A stretch of 64,000 bases of DNA from a virus. A program made the position numbers and the translations under genes. The DNA lies in the IMG/VR virus record IMGVR_UViG_3300032288_005778, positions 1 to 64,000 of that record; one strand, 5' to 3'. Under the pieces are notes generated by a model. The model ran no database searches. It was not told the DNA's origin and saw nothing but the letters and a program-made list of their open reading frames with translations. The first letter of the stretch is position 1. Each line of letters begins with the position of its first letter. This document shows positions 31,042-39,197 of this stretch, piece by piece.

Positions 31042-32027
31042 ATTACATTTTTAATAGCTTCACAAATTCGTTGCATAAGCAATGGGGGAATGGAATTTCC
31101 AATTCCCCTAACATCAACCGCAGATTTACCCGACCATTTATAAGAATCAGGAAAAGATTGTATCCGTGCTAGTGCATGGGTACTTAAACTCTTGCAGGTA
31201 TCACCACAGACAATATCAATTATTTTAGAGCGGTTGCCATTGTGTCCATCGTCACCTAACACTGCACGAATAGTCCAACATGGTTCTACTGGTGTTTTTA
31301 CCTTGGGTTTATCACGATATCCAATTCGTTCTACTAATACCATTGAGTCGCCATAGAGTGCTACAGCGTCCTTCTGTCGGGGTGTTATCTGTGATTCGGT
31401 GAAGTGGGGAATCAGATCACAGATTACTTCATACCACCCAATCCAGTTTTTCTTAAATAGATTAATTTGCCCACTAATTGCTTTTCCGTACTCAGGAATG
31501 ATAGCAGGAAAGTCAAGTCCATCAGATACGGCAATACTTAAAAACCGCTTTCGGGATTGAGGTACGCCATAATCAGCAGCATTGTAAATACCTTTGCCAA
31601 TCCGATATCCTCTGTCTATTAAAAATGCTTCAAAGTCCAGATAAACCCTTGATTTAGAATAACTGGGGACGTTTTCTAAAACTATAAATTCAGGTTCATA
31701 TAAACTGTAAAATTCATGGGTTGCACTCAATATATTAGCGCGAACGCTGTCTTTATTGGTAGCTCCGTTAACCACTGAAAAATCTTGACAAGGTGGTGAA
31801 GTTTGGTGAACTAAAATATCGCCATTCCGGTCTTTTTTAGCGGGGATATCTAGATTCCTAAAGTTAACTTTGGCAATATCTTCTATTAATACATCCCCGC
31901 AATTAGTTTGATAAAGTTCTGCTATTTTAGGATCAAATTCAATAGCAGATATTGGTTTTAATGCAGTGGACATTGCACCTATAGTTGAGCCACCGCACCC
32001 TGAAAAATGAGTAGAGTAATAAATCAT
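31038..32027 (-). CDS. DNA (cytosine-5) methyltransferase, second copy
   Basis: A 329-residue C5 methylase: motif I HFSGCGGSTIG, PC loop TSPPCQDFS, ENV (VLENVP), QSRKRF and C-terminal RGIGNSIPPLL are all present. It is not closely related to the methylase at 7967, so a different recognition site is likely. No cognate nuclease nearby. It overlaps the small gene upstream by 4 nt (ATGA), so the two are co-translated. Confidence 0.9.
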   Translation of the reverse strand: MIYYSTHFSGCGGSTIGAMSTALKPISAIEFDPKIAELYQTNCGDVLIEDIAKVNFRNLDIPAKKDRNGDILVHQTSPPCQDFSVVNGATNKDSVRANILSATHEFYSLYEPEFIVLENVPSYSKSRVYLDFEAFLIDRGYRIGKGIYNAADYGVPQSRKRFLSIAVSDGLDFPAIIPEYGKAISGQINLFKKNWIGWYEVICDLIPHFTESQITPRQKDAVALYGDSMVLVERIGYRDKPKVKTPVEPCWTIRAVLGDDGHNGNRSKIIDIVCGDTCKSLSTHALARIQSFPDSYKWSGKSAVDVRGIGNSIPPLLMQRICEAIKNVI

Positions 32028-32287
32028 CTATGTTTCACCTGTATTGCACCTTGAATTATCAAAAATCTCCAATCAATATTATCTCTGATTTTGTTAGAAT
32101 CACGCTTAAACATGAACCAACTTTGAAGTAATGTTCCACGCCAAAATATTGTATCTAAAATCATAACAAAATGCTCTATGTTTAGGAGTTTTAAATAAAG
32201 CCCATCGGGCTTTAAGTTAAGAACAAAGATGGTTTGTCCATCTTTTTCTATTGCAAAACCTATGTCTTTAGTTCTTTGAATTTTCAT
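32024..32287 (-). CDS. Hypothetical protein coupled to the methylase
   Basis: An 87-residue protein (MKIQRTKDIGFAIEKDGQTI) of unknown family, overlapping the methylase by 4 nt. Its leader contains TAGGC/GCCTA and CCGCT/AGCGG hairpins behind a GTGCTAAAAT -10-like element. Possibly a methylase partner. Confidence 0.6.
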   Translation of the reverse strand: MKIQRTKDIGFAIEKDGQTIFVLNLKPDGLYLKLLNIEHFVMILDTIFWRGTLLQSWFMFKRDSNKIRDNIDWRFLIIQGAIQVKHR

Positions 32288-32429
32288 GTTTTTTAAGTTA
32301 ATTTACTATTGTTAAAAACAACATTACCGCTTACGTAGCGGTTTTGTTGCGGCAGTCTTACGACGACCCCTAGGCTGTGCCTATTTGAATTTTAGCACAT
32401 ACTTAGTTGGGTTTCATTGTTTTAAAAGT

Positions 32430-32453
32430 ACCCACTAATGCGTATTAGTGAGT
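32430..32453 (-). terminator. Intrinsic terminator
   Basis: ACCCACTAA pairs with TTAGTGAGT, with T-rich sequence on its minus-strand 3' side. It follows the BRO gene; a near-identical hairpin is at 34061-34084. Confidence 0.7.
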
Positions 32454-32461
32454 AGCCTTAA

Positions 32462-33211
32462 TTAAATCACGTCAACCACAGATGGATACCACTGTAGGGA
32501 CTGGACGGTTTTATTATGTCCTTTGGCAGTATCTAGAACTATTTGAGAATATTCCTTACCCTCTTCCGTTGGCAACCACAACGGGCTAGAACTGCTGGTA
32601 TTTTTAGTTTGCATCCCTTTTTCCATCAAGAGTAAATTCATCCTTCTAGCGGAAATTTCTAGCCCTGTTTTTTGAGCATAAAGTTCTGCCAATTTACCGG
32701 GACGCACCAGTTCCTTTTCCACAGGAATGCCTAAGAGGGTTTTTGATTCTTCCATGGCAGATGCTAACGCAGGATAGTTTTTGGCAATCTGATTAGCTTT
32801 GACCCCTGCTATTAAACGTAAGTCTATGACTGTACAAGCAAATACCAAGTCTATTGCTGTAGCTATTTGTTGCATTTCCGGTTGCATGGGAGTCACGCCC
32901 GGATAACTACCCGACTTCCTGATCGCTGGTAATACTTCCTCAAATACCCAATCTTGGAACTTTTCAGCACTTGGTAATTTAGAACTAAAGATGAGTTGGT
33001 AAATACCAGCTTCCTCAAGTACAGTCACAGACTGCATTCCGCCAGGGGTCTGGGTTTTACAGACCCCTTTATTTTTATCCTTCACTAGTCTAAAAACAGC
33101 ATCAGCGGGGTTTTTAAATCCCAATACTGTAGCTACATCATTAGCGACGGGTTTGCCGTCCACAAATCTAATTTCTTGACTGTCAAATTGAAAAACTGCT
33201 AAACTATCCAT
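32462..33211 (-). CDS. BRO-N family protein
   Basis: A 249-residue protein with an N-terminal BRO domain (residues 1-95: VFQFDSQEIRFVDGKPVAND, then SVTVLEEAGIYQLIFSSKLP and FQDWVFEEVLPAIRKSGSY) and a C-terminal domain shared with the AntA-type protein at 6257 (both end HNKTVQSLQWYPSVVDVI). Such proteins are typical phage antirepressor-like regulators. Leader B (33237-33289) precedes it. Confidence 0.85.
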   Translation of the reverse strand: MDSLAVFQFDSQEIRFVDGKPVANDVATVLGFKNPADAVFRLVKDKNKGVCKTQTPGGMQSVTVLEEAGIYQLIFSSKLPSAEKFQDWVFEEVLPAIRKSGSYPGVTPMQPEMQQIATAIDLVFACTVIDLRLIAGVKANQIAKNYPALASAMEESKTLLGIPVEKELVRPGKLAELYAQKTGLEISARRMNLLLMEKGMQTKNTSSSSPLWLPTEEGKEYSQIVLDTAKGHNKTVQSLQWYPSVVDVI

Positions 33212-33236
33212 ATTGGCCTACTTTACTTAGGTTGAT

Positions 33237-33289
33237 TACCAGTGATATCGCCGTTGGGAATGTTGATACCATTCTTAACGGTGCTGGTA
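33237..33289 (-). promoter_or_regulatory. Nested-hairpin mRNA leader B
   Basis: In minus-strand RNA, TACCAG/CTGGTA encloses CCGTT/AACGG, which encloses GAATG/CATTC, followed by a CCTA/TAGG hairpin near the ATG. Outer and inner stems differ from leader A by paired changes (A-T to T-A, G-C to A-T), which supports the fold. Confidence 0.75.
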
Positions 33290-33496
33290 TTTTAATTATA
33301 ACACTTAATCGCAAATATAACTACACTTATTGATATAATAATCATGTACTTTTATTGATAGCCATGGGTAATCAAAGGACTACAATCCAAGCTGATTAAT
33401 AACTGAAGATTTAGGTGGTTTTATTCTTCAGCAGATGCTTTTAAATAATTGACAAAAAAATTCTTCTGCATATTATTAAGTGATTTTTGTGGCTAG

Positions 33497-33886
33497 TCAA
33501 TCTTCAACAAATGATAGATAAAACTCGCCCGAGAACTTCCATCCATCAATCCTGGAATAGGCATTGCCATAGGAAAAGATATCTTTTTTGAATATTTTAA
33601 TAAAGCATTTACCATGTTTTTCCTCTTGGTAATCTTCAATAAAAACACCATTTAAACCAGTAATTGAAGGGCAAAATCTGACATAAGGAGGAGATATAAC
33701 AACTGCTAGTTTGGGAGTAGTCAGGGGAGGGCTAGAGCATTTGTAAGTTATTACTCCATACTCAGCTAATATATTAATAGCCGTCTCACCCCCAATCAGT
33801 CCTACGTCTTTTGCCTTTTGCAATGCGTAGTCCCAGTCAATTAAAACAGCTACATTGGTGTTTTTGAATGGATTTAAAGTTTTCAT
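33497..33886 (-). CDS. Hypothetical protein
   Basis: A 129-residue alpha/beta protein (MKTLNPFKNTNVAVLIDWDY) with no recognised motif. It has its own AT-rich promoter (TATAAT near 33966) and is flanked by duplicated spacer DNA (33290-33345 and 34010-34060 are near-identical). Confidence 0.55.
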   Translation of the reverse strand: MKTLNPFKNTNVAVLIDWDYALQKAKDVGLIGGETAINILAEYGVITYKCSSPPLTTPKLAVVISPPYVRFCPSITGLNGVFIEDYQEEKHGKCFIKIFKKDIFSYGNAYSRIDGWKFSGEFYLSFVED

Positions 33887-34060
33887 AGTTTTAGTTTGTT
33901 TGCTATTTAAATAGTGAAGCCGATTAATGAATAATGGATTTTATGTTAAAACTCTGTTGTAAATATTATAATATATTTAGATACTGGAACAAATACCATA
34001 AACAAAGTTTTAATATAACACTTAATTGCAAATATGACTACAGTTATTGATATAATAAAT

Positions 34061-34084
34061 ACCCACTAAAGCGTATTAGTGGGT
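34061..34084 (-). terminator. Intrinsic terminator
   Basis: Perfect ACCCACTAA/TTAGTGGGT hairpin followed on the minus strand by an AT-rich tract. Downstream of the gene at 34144. Confidence 0.65.
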
Positions 34085-34143
34085 ACAAAAGATTCAAGTT
34101 AAATCGTTAATCGAGTTTTGCGACGCTTAAATCTGTATTCGAT

Positions 34144-34497
34144 TCAAGGCATCAAGATATGCTTTCTTTGGGCATCCTGCTGCGGTATCTGCTCAAAGAT
34201 TTTATTAAGAACATCATAATCCAAGAACTGAAGATGTCCTTTGATTTCATCAATAAGGTGTTCCCTTGCTTGAAGACCCTCAATATTATCTAACTCATCT
34301 GATGTCAGAGTCCTTAGTATATACGGGTGTCTTGGATTGCCAACCATCCGTCCTGTTTTAATGTTGAACCTTCTTTCGTTTTGAACGATTATTTGAGCAG
34401 GCGTTTTACCTTGCACCTTGACAAGTTCTTTATAGCCTGAGAGGTTGCAGATAATAATGGCGTGATCGCCGGGGTAAAGTTCTTTCAATGTATACAT
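34144..34497 (-). CDS. Hypothetical protein
   Basis: A 117-residue protein (MYTLKELYPGDHAIIICNLS) with an N-terminal beta-rich part and a helical C-terminus. Overlaps the upstream gene at its start. No family recognised. Confidence 0.55.
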   Translation of the reverse strand: MYTLKELYPGDHAIIICNLSGYKELVKVQGKTPAQIIVQNERRFNIKTGRMVGNPRHPYILRTLTSDELDNIEGLQAREHLIDEIKGHLQFLDYDVLNKIFEQIPQQDAQRKHILMP

Positions 34498-34691
34498 CAT
34501 TTTACTTCCTTGACTGTGATATTTTGTTCATTGTGCCGACCAGCAGACATTATCCTTTTTGCAGCATTAGCAGCGATCGCCTCTGACTTATATTCTTTCG
34601 CCTTTGATTGCGAGTCATCCCAAGTTTTCCCAGTCCAATAATCACTAAAATTAAGATTTAGTGATTTATACTTTCTCATCAAAATGTACAT
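34497..34691 (-). CDS. Small hypothetical protein
   Basis: A 64-residue protein starting at the ATG at 34691 behind GAGGAAAGC (MYILMRKYKSLNLNFSDYWT). Its first codons overlap the end of the truncated BRO leader ORF at 34666. Function unknown. Confidence 0.5.
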   Translation of the reverse strand: MYILMRKYKSLNLNFSDYWTGKTWDDSQSKAKEYKSEAIAANAAKRIMSAGRHNEQNITVKEVK

Positions 34692-34821
34692 AGCTTTCCT
34701 CAATATTTGAAACCTTGAAAGTATTGCTGCTAAAGGATTCCGCCAAAATGGCGGAATCCAAATCAATCATCAAAACACGGACTTGATTGCTATTGAAACT
34801 AAAAACTGCTAAACTATCCAT
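34666..34821 (-). pseudogene. Truncated BRO N-terminus with intact leader
   Basis: A 51-codon frame beginning MDSLAVFSFNSNQVRV, matching the start of the BRO protein at 32462 (MDSLAVFQFDSQEIRF) and then diverging. The upstream sequence, including the leader hairpin and start region, is almost identical to that of the BRO gene. It is a duplicated 5' end whose remainder was lost; it may still be translated as a leader peptide for the gene at 34497. Confidence 0.65.
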
Positions 34822-34846
34822 ATTGGCCTACTTTACTTAGGTTGAT

Positions 34847-34900
34847 TACCAGTGATATCGCCGTTGGGAATGCTGACTACATTCCTGATGTGCGCTGGTA
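34847..34900 (-). promoter_or_regulatory. Nested-hairpin mRNA leader C
   Basis: TACCAG/CTGGTA outer stem and GGAATG/CATTCC inner stem are kept, while the middle stem of leaders A and B is lost. A GTGCTATAAT -10 lies just upstream. Confidence 0.65.
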
Positions 34901-34983
34901 TTTTGTTATTATAGCACACAGATAGAAAATATGACTAGATTTTGTTACAATAGATTTGGATGACTTGATTTAGTAGTTAGCGG

Positions 34984-35026
34984 TCAGGGTCGTTGGGAAC
35001 AACTGGGATATTCTTGACGACACTGA
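34984..35026 (+). promoter_or_regulatory. Nested-hairpin mRNA leader (plus strand)
   Basis: TCAG/CTGA encloses GTCGT/ACGAC around a GTTGGGAAC loop region, between a TTACAAT -10-like element and the start of the gene at 35048. Same plan as leaders A to C with different sequence. Confidence 0.5.
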
Positions 35027-35047
35027 TTTTATTAAGCAGGTTTTTTT

Positions 35048-35728
35048 ATGACAAAAGCCACTCAAGGTCAAGCACAAAGCATTTTTTATCCTACCAACAC
35101 TCATATATTTGTTGGTAATTCACTGATGGTTGCATTGACAGTTTTGTTGGTATACCTAATATATTTATGCCATAGTAAAATCATTCCATCGTTGCAATTA
35201 TTGAATAATAAAGCTTTTAGAAAAAATAATAACAGGCCACAATTATCCCCAGATCAGGAATCAAAGATCAAAGGATACATGAGAGAGATGTTAGCAATCA
35301 CAAGCTTCAATCGTGTGTCACTTTATTTTTTAGATTCACCCTATTTGTGCAATGGTTCTGTACAAGCGGAATCTTACACTTTGTGGATAGAAGCATCTCA
35401 AACTATTCCCATGCGAAAAGATACTAAATTATCTTTTGCTTATATCAGTGAAGAACTTAACCGTGCAATAGAAGCAAGAGCCAAGTACAAATACTACCAA
35501 TACGCTAAGGACGGATTGGTATGCCAGGTATGGTTGCGCGATCGCAAAACAGCAAGTTATACATTCTATATAATTCATAAGTTTTCATTTTTACTATTAG
35601 AAAGAACCTCTGTAAGCAACATTTTAACTAATCTTTTAAGACACAAAGAAAAAGATGATTATCTTAATCTTTGTGAATCTATTGAGTCTATTATTATCCC
35701 CAAACTTAATCCTATTGGTAGGCTGTAG
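35048..35728 (+). CDS. Membrane protein with GAF-like domain (paralogue)
   Basis: A 226-residue protein with one TM helix near residues 26-48 (LMVALTVLLVYLIYLCHSKI) and a C-terminal domain (MLAITSFNRVSLYFLD, YAKDGLVCQVWLRDRKTASY) built like that of the protein at 21545. Two such proteins in one element suggest a shared envelope or signalling role. HIP1 site inside. Function unknown. Confidence 0.55.
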   Translation: MTKATQGQAQSIFYPTNTHIFVGNSLMVALTVLLVYLIYLCHSKIIPSLQLLNNKAFRKNNNRPQLSPDQESKIKGYMREMLAITSFNRVSLYFLDSPYLCNGSVQAESYTLWIEASQTIPMRKDTKLSFAYISEELNRAIEARAKYKYYQYAKDGLVCQVWLRDRKTASYTFYIIHKFSFLLLERTSVSNILTNLLRHKEKDDYLNLCESIESIIIPKLNPIGRL

Positions 35729-35780
35729 TTATTGTGAATTTATTTTTTAGCAATGTCTGCGGGCTTGTCTTTTGCTTTCA

Positions 35781-36092
35781 TTACACATTGCGATCCAAAG
35801 ACATTACAGAATTAAGGCTAGTAGTCAATGTTGCCTTGATGGATCTATCCAAAGATTTGAGATAAGCATATACCAAAAAGCACGCAGTGTTAAAGCTTGC
35901 TCTTGACTCAATGGAGACTGAATAAACAATTTGTTTATTGATTGTAACCAAGCCACGGTAAACGCCATTTGAACCGCAAACGAGAATACAATAGCGTACT
36001 GTTTGCAGCATAAAATTAATCTGATTACCCTCAACCTTAAAATTGTCCTGGGTGCAGACAAAGTACCTAGATGCTGTTTCCAACAAGTCCAT
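35781..36092 (-). CDS. Hypothetical protein
   Basis: A 103-residue beta-rich protein (MDLLETASRYFVCTQDNFKV) located directly downstream of nblA on the same strand. No recognised domain. Confidence 0.55.
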   Translation of the reverse strand: MDLLETASRYFVCTQDNFKVEGNQINFMLQTVRYCILVCGSNGVYRGLVTINKQIVYSVSIESRASFNTACFLVYAYLKSLDRSIKATLTTSLNSVMSLDRNV

Positions 36093-36094
36093 AC

Positions 36095-36295
36095 TTATTC
36101 CTCTTGCTGAAGTGGCTCATCAAGTCCCCACTGATGGGCTAAAAGTTTTTCGTAGCTTAATCTTTGGATCTCGTGATGCTTAAACAAATTAATCAAAACC
36201 TGTTGAGTTTGTTCGTGGGACATCTGCTTAACCTGTTGCTCAAATGCAACTATCTTAAATTGTGAAGCAAGTGGTAATTCTTCAAATTGGCTCAT
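36095..36295 (-). CDS. nblA: Phycobilisome degradation protein NblA
   Basis: A 66-residue helical adaptor that directs the host's phycobilisomes to the Clp protease. The family core is clear: QFKIVAFEQQVKQMSHEQTQ, then YEKLLAHQWGLDE, which carries the KHQWGL-type C-terminal signature. The start at 36295 (MSQFEELPL) is preferred; a longer frame adds seven unrelated residues. It overlaps the upstream gene at 36282 by 14 nt. nblA is known from cyanobacterial phages, where it is thought to free amino acids or limit light damage during infection. Confidence 0.9.
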   Translation of the reverse strand: MSQFEELPLASQFKIVAFEQQVKQMSHEQTQQVLINLFKHHEIQRLSYEKLLAHQWGLDEPLQQEE

Positions 36296-36491
36296 AATAA
36301 GATCCCAGAAATACATCTAAAACTTCACCCAACACTTCATCAAAAATTTCCTCTACAGTCGCGCCCTGTTGAAGTTTACGACTCCAATGATCAACGACAG
36401 AATCTAAGTCCTGTGGCAACCAAAGATCAAGGGACGCGAGCCTTTTTCTTAACAAATCCTTTTGCCAATTAAACCAAAAATTGTCAATCAT
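36282..36491 (-). CDS. Hypothetical protein upstream of nblA
   Basis: A 69-residue helical protein (MIDNFWFNWQKDLLRKRLAS) that overlaps nblA and so is co-translated with it. The ATG at 36491 is chosen; an upstream hydrophobic reading is probably not translated. Function unknown; association with NblA is inferred from the overlap. Confidence 0.5.
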   Translation of the reverse strand: MIDNFWFNWQKDLLRKRLASLDLWLPQDLDSVVDHWSRKLQQGATVEEIFDEVLGEVLDVFLGSYYEPI

Positions 36492-36568
36492 ATTTAATTC
36501 CCAAACTATTAAACATATTATTGCAAATTTCTGGTAAAATAGCAAGCGAATTTTACACAGGTGTCATC

Positions 36569-37114
36569 ATGAAATACGTTAACTACATTAATGCAATCTC
36601 TAAAGAAATAAGATTTAAACCGCTAAACACAGTTGAAATAAAGATAATTGAATCATTATGTTTGGGCGAAACATACTTGCAGATAGCTACAGAGATAAAC
36701 TACGACCACGGGTATATTGGACAACTAGCCCGCGAGATTTACGGATTGATTGGACAAAAACACAAAGTAAAAATCAAAAGAGATAACTTTGTGGCTGTAT
36801 TAGATTCAGTCATGGGAGGGGAATTAGAGGATGATTTCTATGGCTGCCACGGGATTAATCCTAAAAGTATTTTTAACGCCAATGTTCTTGAATTTAAGCA
36901 AAGCGAGATATTAATTAACGTGACTACTTTTTGGAAATTTGATGCTAAAAATGAGTGCTTAGTTTTAAAGACCAAACATCCAATAATCTTAAAGTTAAGT
37001 GACCTAAAAACCAACTCATTCAACACAATTTTAAATGCAACTAGACAAGAACAAATGTCAGGAGATGCGCTACTGGAATTGTTTAAAATCTTAGATAATT
37101 ATTTCAATAAATAA
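36569..37114 (+). CDS. HTH protein of the vMAP/LuxR-like type
   Basis: A 181-residue protein with an N-terminal helix-turn-helix (FKPLNTVEIKIIESLCLGET, then LQIATEINYDHGYIGQLARE) like that of cyanobacterial vMAP/NB-ARC signalling proteins. The rest is alpha/beta without recognised motif. It is divergent from the nblA pair and could regulate it. Confidence 0.6.
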   Translation: MKYVNYINAISKEIRFKPLNTVEIKIIESLCLGETYLQIATEINYDHGYIGQLAREIYGLIGQKHKVKIKRDNFVAVLDSVMGGELEDDFYGCHGINPKSIFNANVLEFKQSEILINVTTFWKFDAKNECLVLKTKHPIILKLSDLKTNSFNTILNATRQEQMSGDALLELFKILDNYFNK

Positions 37115-37169
37115 CTTATTTATTGGTAAAATGATAATGTTTTAAAAAACCTACATCACGGCATTTACT

Positions 37170-37721
37170 ATGAGGATAAGTGAGCTTCCAATAGAGACAT
37201 TACAGATTATTTTGAAAGGGAGAACCTGCGATTTAGTTAATAAACTAAATCTACCAAGACACACAATTGATTACATCAGAAGAACAATTAAGAAGGGGAT
37301 AGCAAGGGTAGATTATTCAAAGCTAGACATAAATGCTACCCCTCAAAAAATAACAAACAAGGTCATTGAGTCTCGACCTTGGAGCAGAGAATCAGATAAT
37401 TTTCTGTTAGAAAAATCAGGCTTAAAAGACTTAAACTACATAGCTCGTTTTCTGAGAAGAAGCCTGGAAGACGTAGAGGCGCGGTTGGAATACTTAATAA
37501 AAATAGAGCAGCAAAAGTATCCAATTGAACGGATACTTGCTAATTATCCCAGTCTATTGCCAGGGCAGATTGAACAGGCTCGAAGCATATACAAATACAG
37601 CCCGGCAGGCGTAGTGGAATACTGCAAGATAGTGAGTGCCTATAAAAATCATCGGACTGAGTTAAACAAAACTTTTTCCAAGGAAGGCTGGGAACAATTA
37701 CGAAAGAAATTACAAAGGTAG
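37170..37721 (+). CDS. HTH/SANT-like DNA-binding protein
   Basis: A 183-residue basic, helical protein. The region PWSRESDNFLLEKSGLKDLN, then IARFLRRSLEDVEARLEYL, has the Trp-spaced pattern of a Myb/SANT-like helix-turn-helix, and the N-terminus (VNKLNLPRHTIDYIRRTI) suggests a second one. Probably a regulator of neighbouring genes. Confidence 0.55.
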   Translation: MRISELPIETLQIILKGRTCDLVNKLNLPRHTIDYIRRTIKKGIARVDYSKLDINATPQKITNKVIESRPWSRESDNFLLEKSGLKDLNYIARFLRRSLEDVEARLEYLIKIEQQKYPIERILANYPSLLPGQIEQARSIYKYSPAGVVEYCKIVSAYKNHRTELNKTFSKEGWEQLRKKLQR

Positions 37722-37976
37722 TGACGAGTCAAAAGCCTTATCCTGACTAGGTTTTAGCGGTAGTGACGGGGAAAGCTGACCTACATCCCTATATATAGGA
37801 TCATTTTTCTTCCCTGGGGTGTTAGTGGGGTGAATGGGAATGAGTGGGGATGTGGCTCTAAAAATTCTTTCTTTTACGCAATAGGACTTTAGTTCTCCTG
37901 TCACTATCCTTAAAACCCTTACAGAGAGGGACTTTTGACCCGTCACAGCTTCTAACATTTGACCTGCCACAGTTGA
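37710..37976 (-). pseudogene. Decayed copy of the 3' part of the primase gene
   Basis: On the minus strand the run of motifs TTAGAAGC.GTGACGGGTCA, AAGTC, GGTTTTAAGGATAGTGAC, GATCCTATATATAG and CCCGTCAC follows the same order as 2540-2760 of the primase gene. The translated fragments (NDPIYRDVGQLSPSLPLK) match NIDPIYRGDVVLDLPSPS there. Frame and length are not preserved, so this is a relic, not a gene. It implies a second related replicon or recombination in the past. Confidence 0.7.
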
Positions 37977-38042
37977 GTGAAGGATGACTCAAAAATATTT
38001 TTAAGTAAGTTTAGTGTATATATAAATTATTTATTTTCGGTA

Positions 38043-38071
38043 TTGACAGTTGTTTCTTTATGCTTTATTAT
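38043..38071 (+). promoter_or_regulatory. Sigma-70 type promoter, TTTCTTTATG family
   Basis: TTGACA (38043-38048), 17-bp spacer containing GTTGTTTCTTTATG, TATTAT (38066-38071). Nearly the same sequence recurs at 38591-38619 and, on the minus strand, at 42191-42219. Confidence 0.85.
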
Positions 38072-38102
38072 AGAAATATATAACAACAAGGAGACAAAAA
38101 CT

Positions 38103-38519
38103 ATGTTAATTTCAAAAAGTGAAGCATTAAATCTGTATCCCAGTCTAGGAATAGAACTTTCTGATTACGACAAAACAGAATCACAAGTATATAGCTTTGC
38201 AGGACTAACCTCTCACCAAAAACGCGCTGCTGTGTTAGCAGAAAAGAAAAGTGGATGGCACAGAGTTCATGTAATGGAAGTATGTCCAGCATCTCGCCCA
38301 CCCCTGGAATACAATCACACAGTAATGCTAAAGATGTCATTGGAAAAATGGCATCAAAGAGCGCATTACTGGGAAACCGAACACAAAAAAAGTGTGGAAC
38401 TCTTGTCCAAAGAATGGTCGGAGGAAATGAATAGCGGTCGGATGGATAGAGTGTTTGAGCCGCTTTGCACTAACTCGCAGGGATTAATAATTTCCGCCCA
38501 CGACAGCGAGCTTTACTAA
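38103..38519 (+). CDS. Hypothetical protein
   Basis: A 138-residue protein starting at the ATG at 38103 behind AAGGAGACAAAAACT; the longer upstream frame runs through the promoter and is discarded. The sequence is charged with many Lys, Glu and Trp (KKSGWHRVHVMEVCPASRPP). A strong terminator follows. Function unknown. Confidence 0.65.
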   Translation: MLISKSEALNLYPSLGIELSDYDKTESQVYSFAGLTSHQKRAAVLAEKKSGWHRVHVMEVCPASRPPLEYNHTVMLKMSLEKWHQRAHYWETEHKKSVELLSKEWSEEMNSGRMDRVFEPLCTNSQGLIISAHDSELY

Positions 38520-38524
38520 TCGTT

Positions 38525-38562
38525 AAACGAGTAAATCTTTAAGTGATTTACTCGTTTTTTTG
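38525..38562 (+). terminator. Intrinsic terminator
   Basis: A 13-bp perfect stem (AAACGAGTAAATC and its complement) with a seven-base loop and a T7 run. Confidence 0.85.
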
Positions 38563-38590
38563 TATATATAAAATTATTTTAATTTCAGTA

Positions 38591-38619
38591 TTGACAGTTG
38601 TTTCTTTATGCTTTATTGT
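38591..38619 (+). promoter_or_regulatory. Sigma-70 type promoter, TTTCTTTATG family
   Basis: TTGACA (38591-38596), 17-bp spacer, TATTGT (38614-38619). Copy of the promoter at 38043. Confidence 0.8.
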
Positions 38620-38648
38620 AGAAATATAGAACAACAGGGAGGCAACAA

Positions 38649-39197
38649 ATGACTGCTACCACTTCTTTTAAAATCCGCACTGTCAAGCATCAAATTCAAG
38701 CCTGCCTGCGGGCTATTAAGAATGGCTTGCGGTCATTTGTAGATAGACTAATTGTTTTGGAGTCCAGATTAGAAGAATTAACAATGAAGACCCAAGAAAC
38801 AACACGGCAGCCAGAGTCTACAAATTGCGGAAGTGGAGGCTTTGCTAAGTCACAAAAAACACAACAACCAATGAAAGTTCAGATCAAAACCGGATCTGAG
38901 CATCACACAACAAATTGGCGCTCTGCTATGGTTCGTGTCAATGGAAAGCCCATTTACGAAGTTTTGAAACCACTTTCTAAACCAGATTGGGAAATGGTTG
39001 GGAATAGGGGCAATCACGGGAAGTGGTGCGTTGCTGAATACGAATTGCCTGTAGGGGCAATAATTGAGTTTGTTGCAAAGGCAAATTCCCAACAACCAAT
39101 TGAGTTTAAATTCAAAGTTGGACAAGTTTCTTCAATTGATATTGAAGGATATAAATACGGTGGTGATATATGTGGATGGATTGTCACTATTGACTAA
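38649..39197 (+). CDS. Hypothetical protein, IRTVKHQI N-terminal family
   Basis: A 182-residue protein. Its first 45 residues share the helical module of the protein at 4985. A Thr/Ser/Gln-rich linker follows and then a beta-rich C-terminal domain (WRSAMVRVNGKPIYEVLKPL, GKWCVAEYELPVGAIIEF). Function unknown. Own promoter at 38591; stop overlaps the next gene by 1 nt (TAATG). Confidence 0.65.
   Translation: MTATTSFKIRTVKHQIQACLRAIKNGLRSFVDRLIVLESRLEELTMKTQETTRQPESTNCGSGGFAKSQKTQQPMKVQIKTGSEHHTTNWRSAMVRVNGKPIYEVLKPLSKPDWEMVGNRGNHGKWCVAEYELPVGAIIEFVAKANSQQPIEFKFKVGQVSSIDIEGYKYGGDICGWIVTID

Noticed and set aside
37710-37970. Minus-strand 86-codon gene
   Set aside because: It is frame-broken similarity to the primase C-terminal linker, with no ribosome binding site; called a pseudogene.
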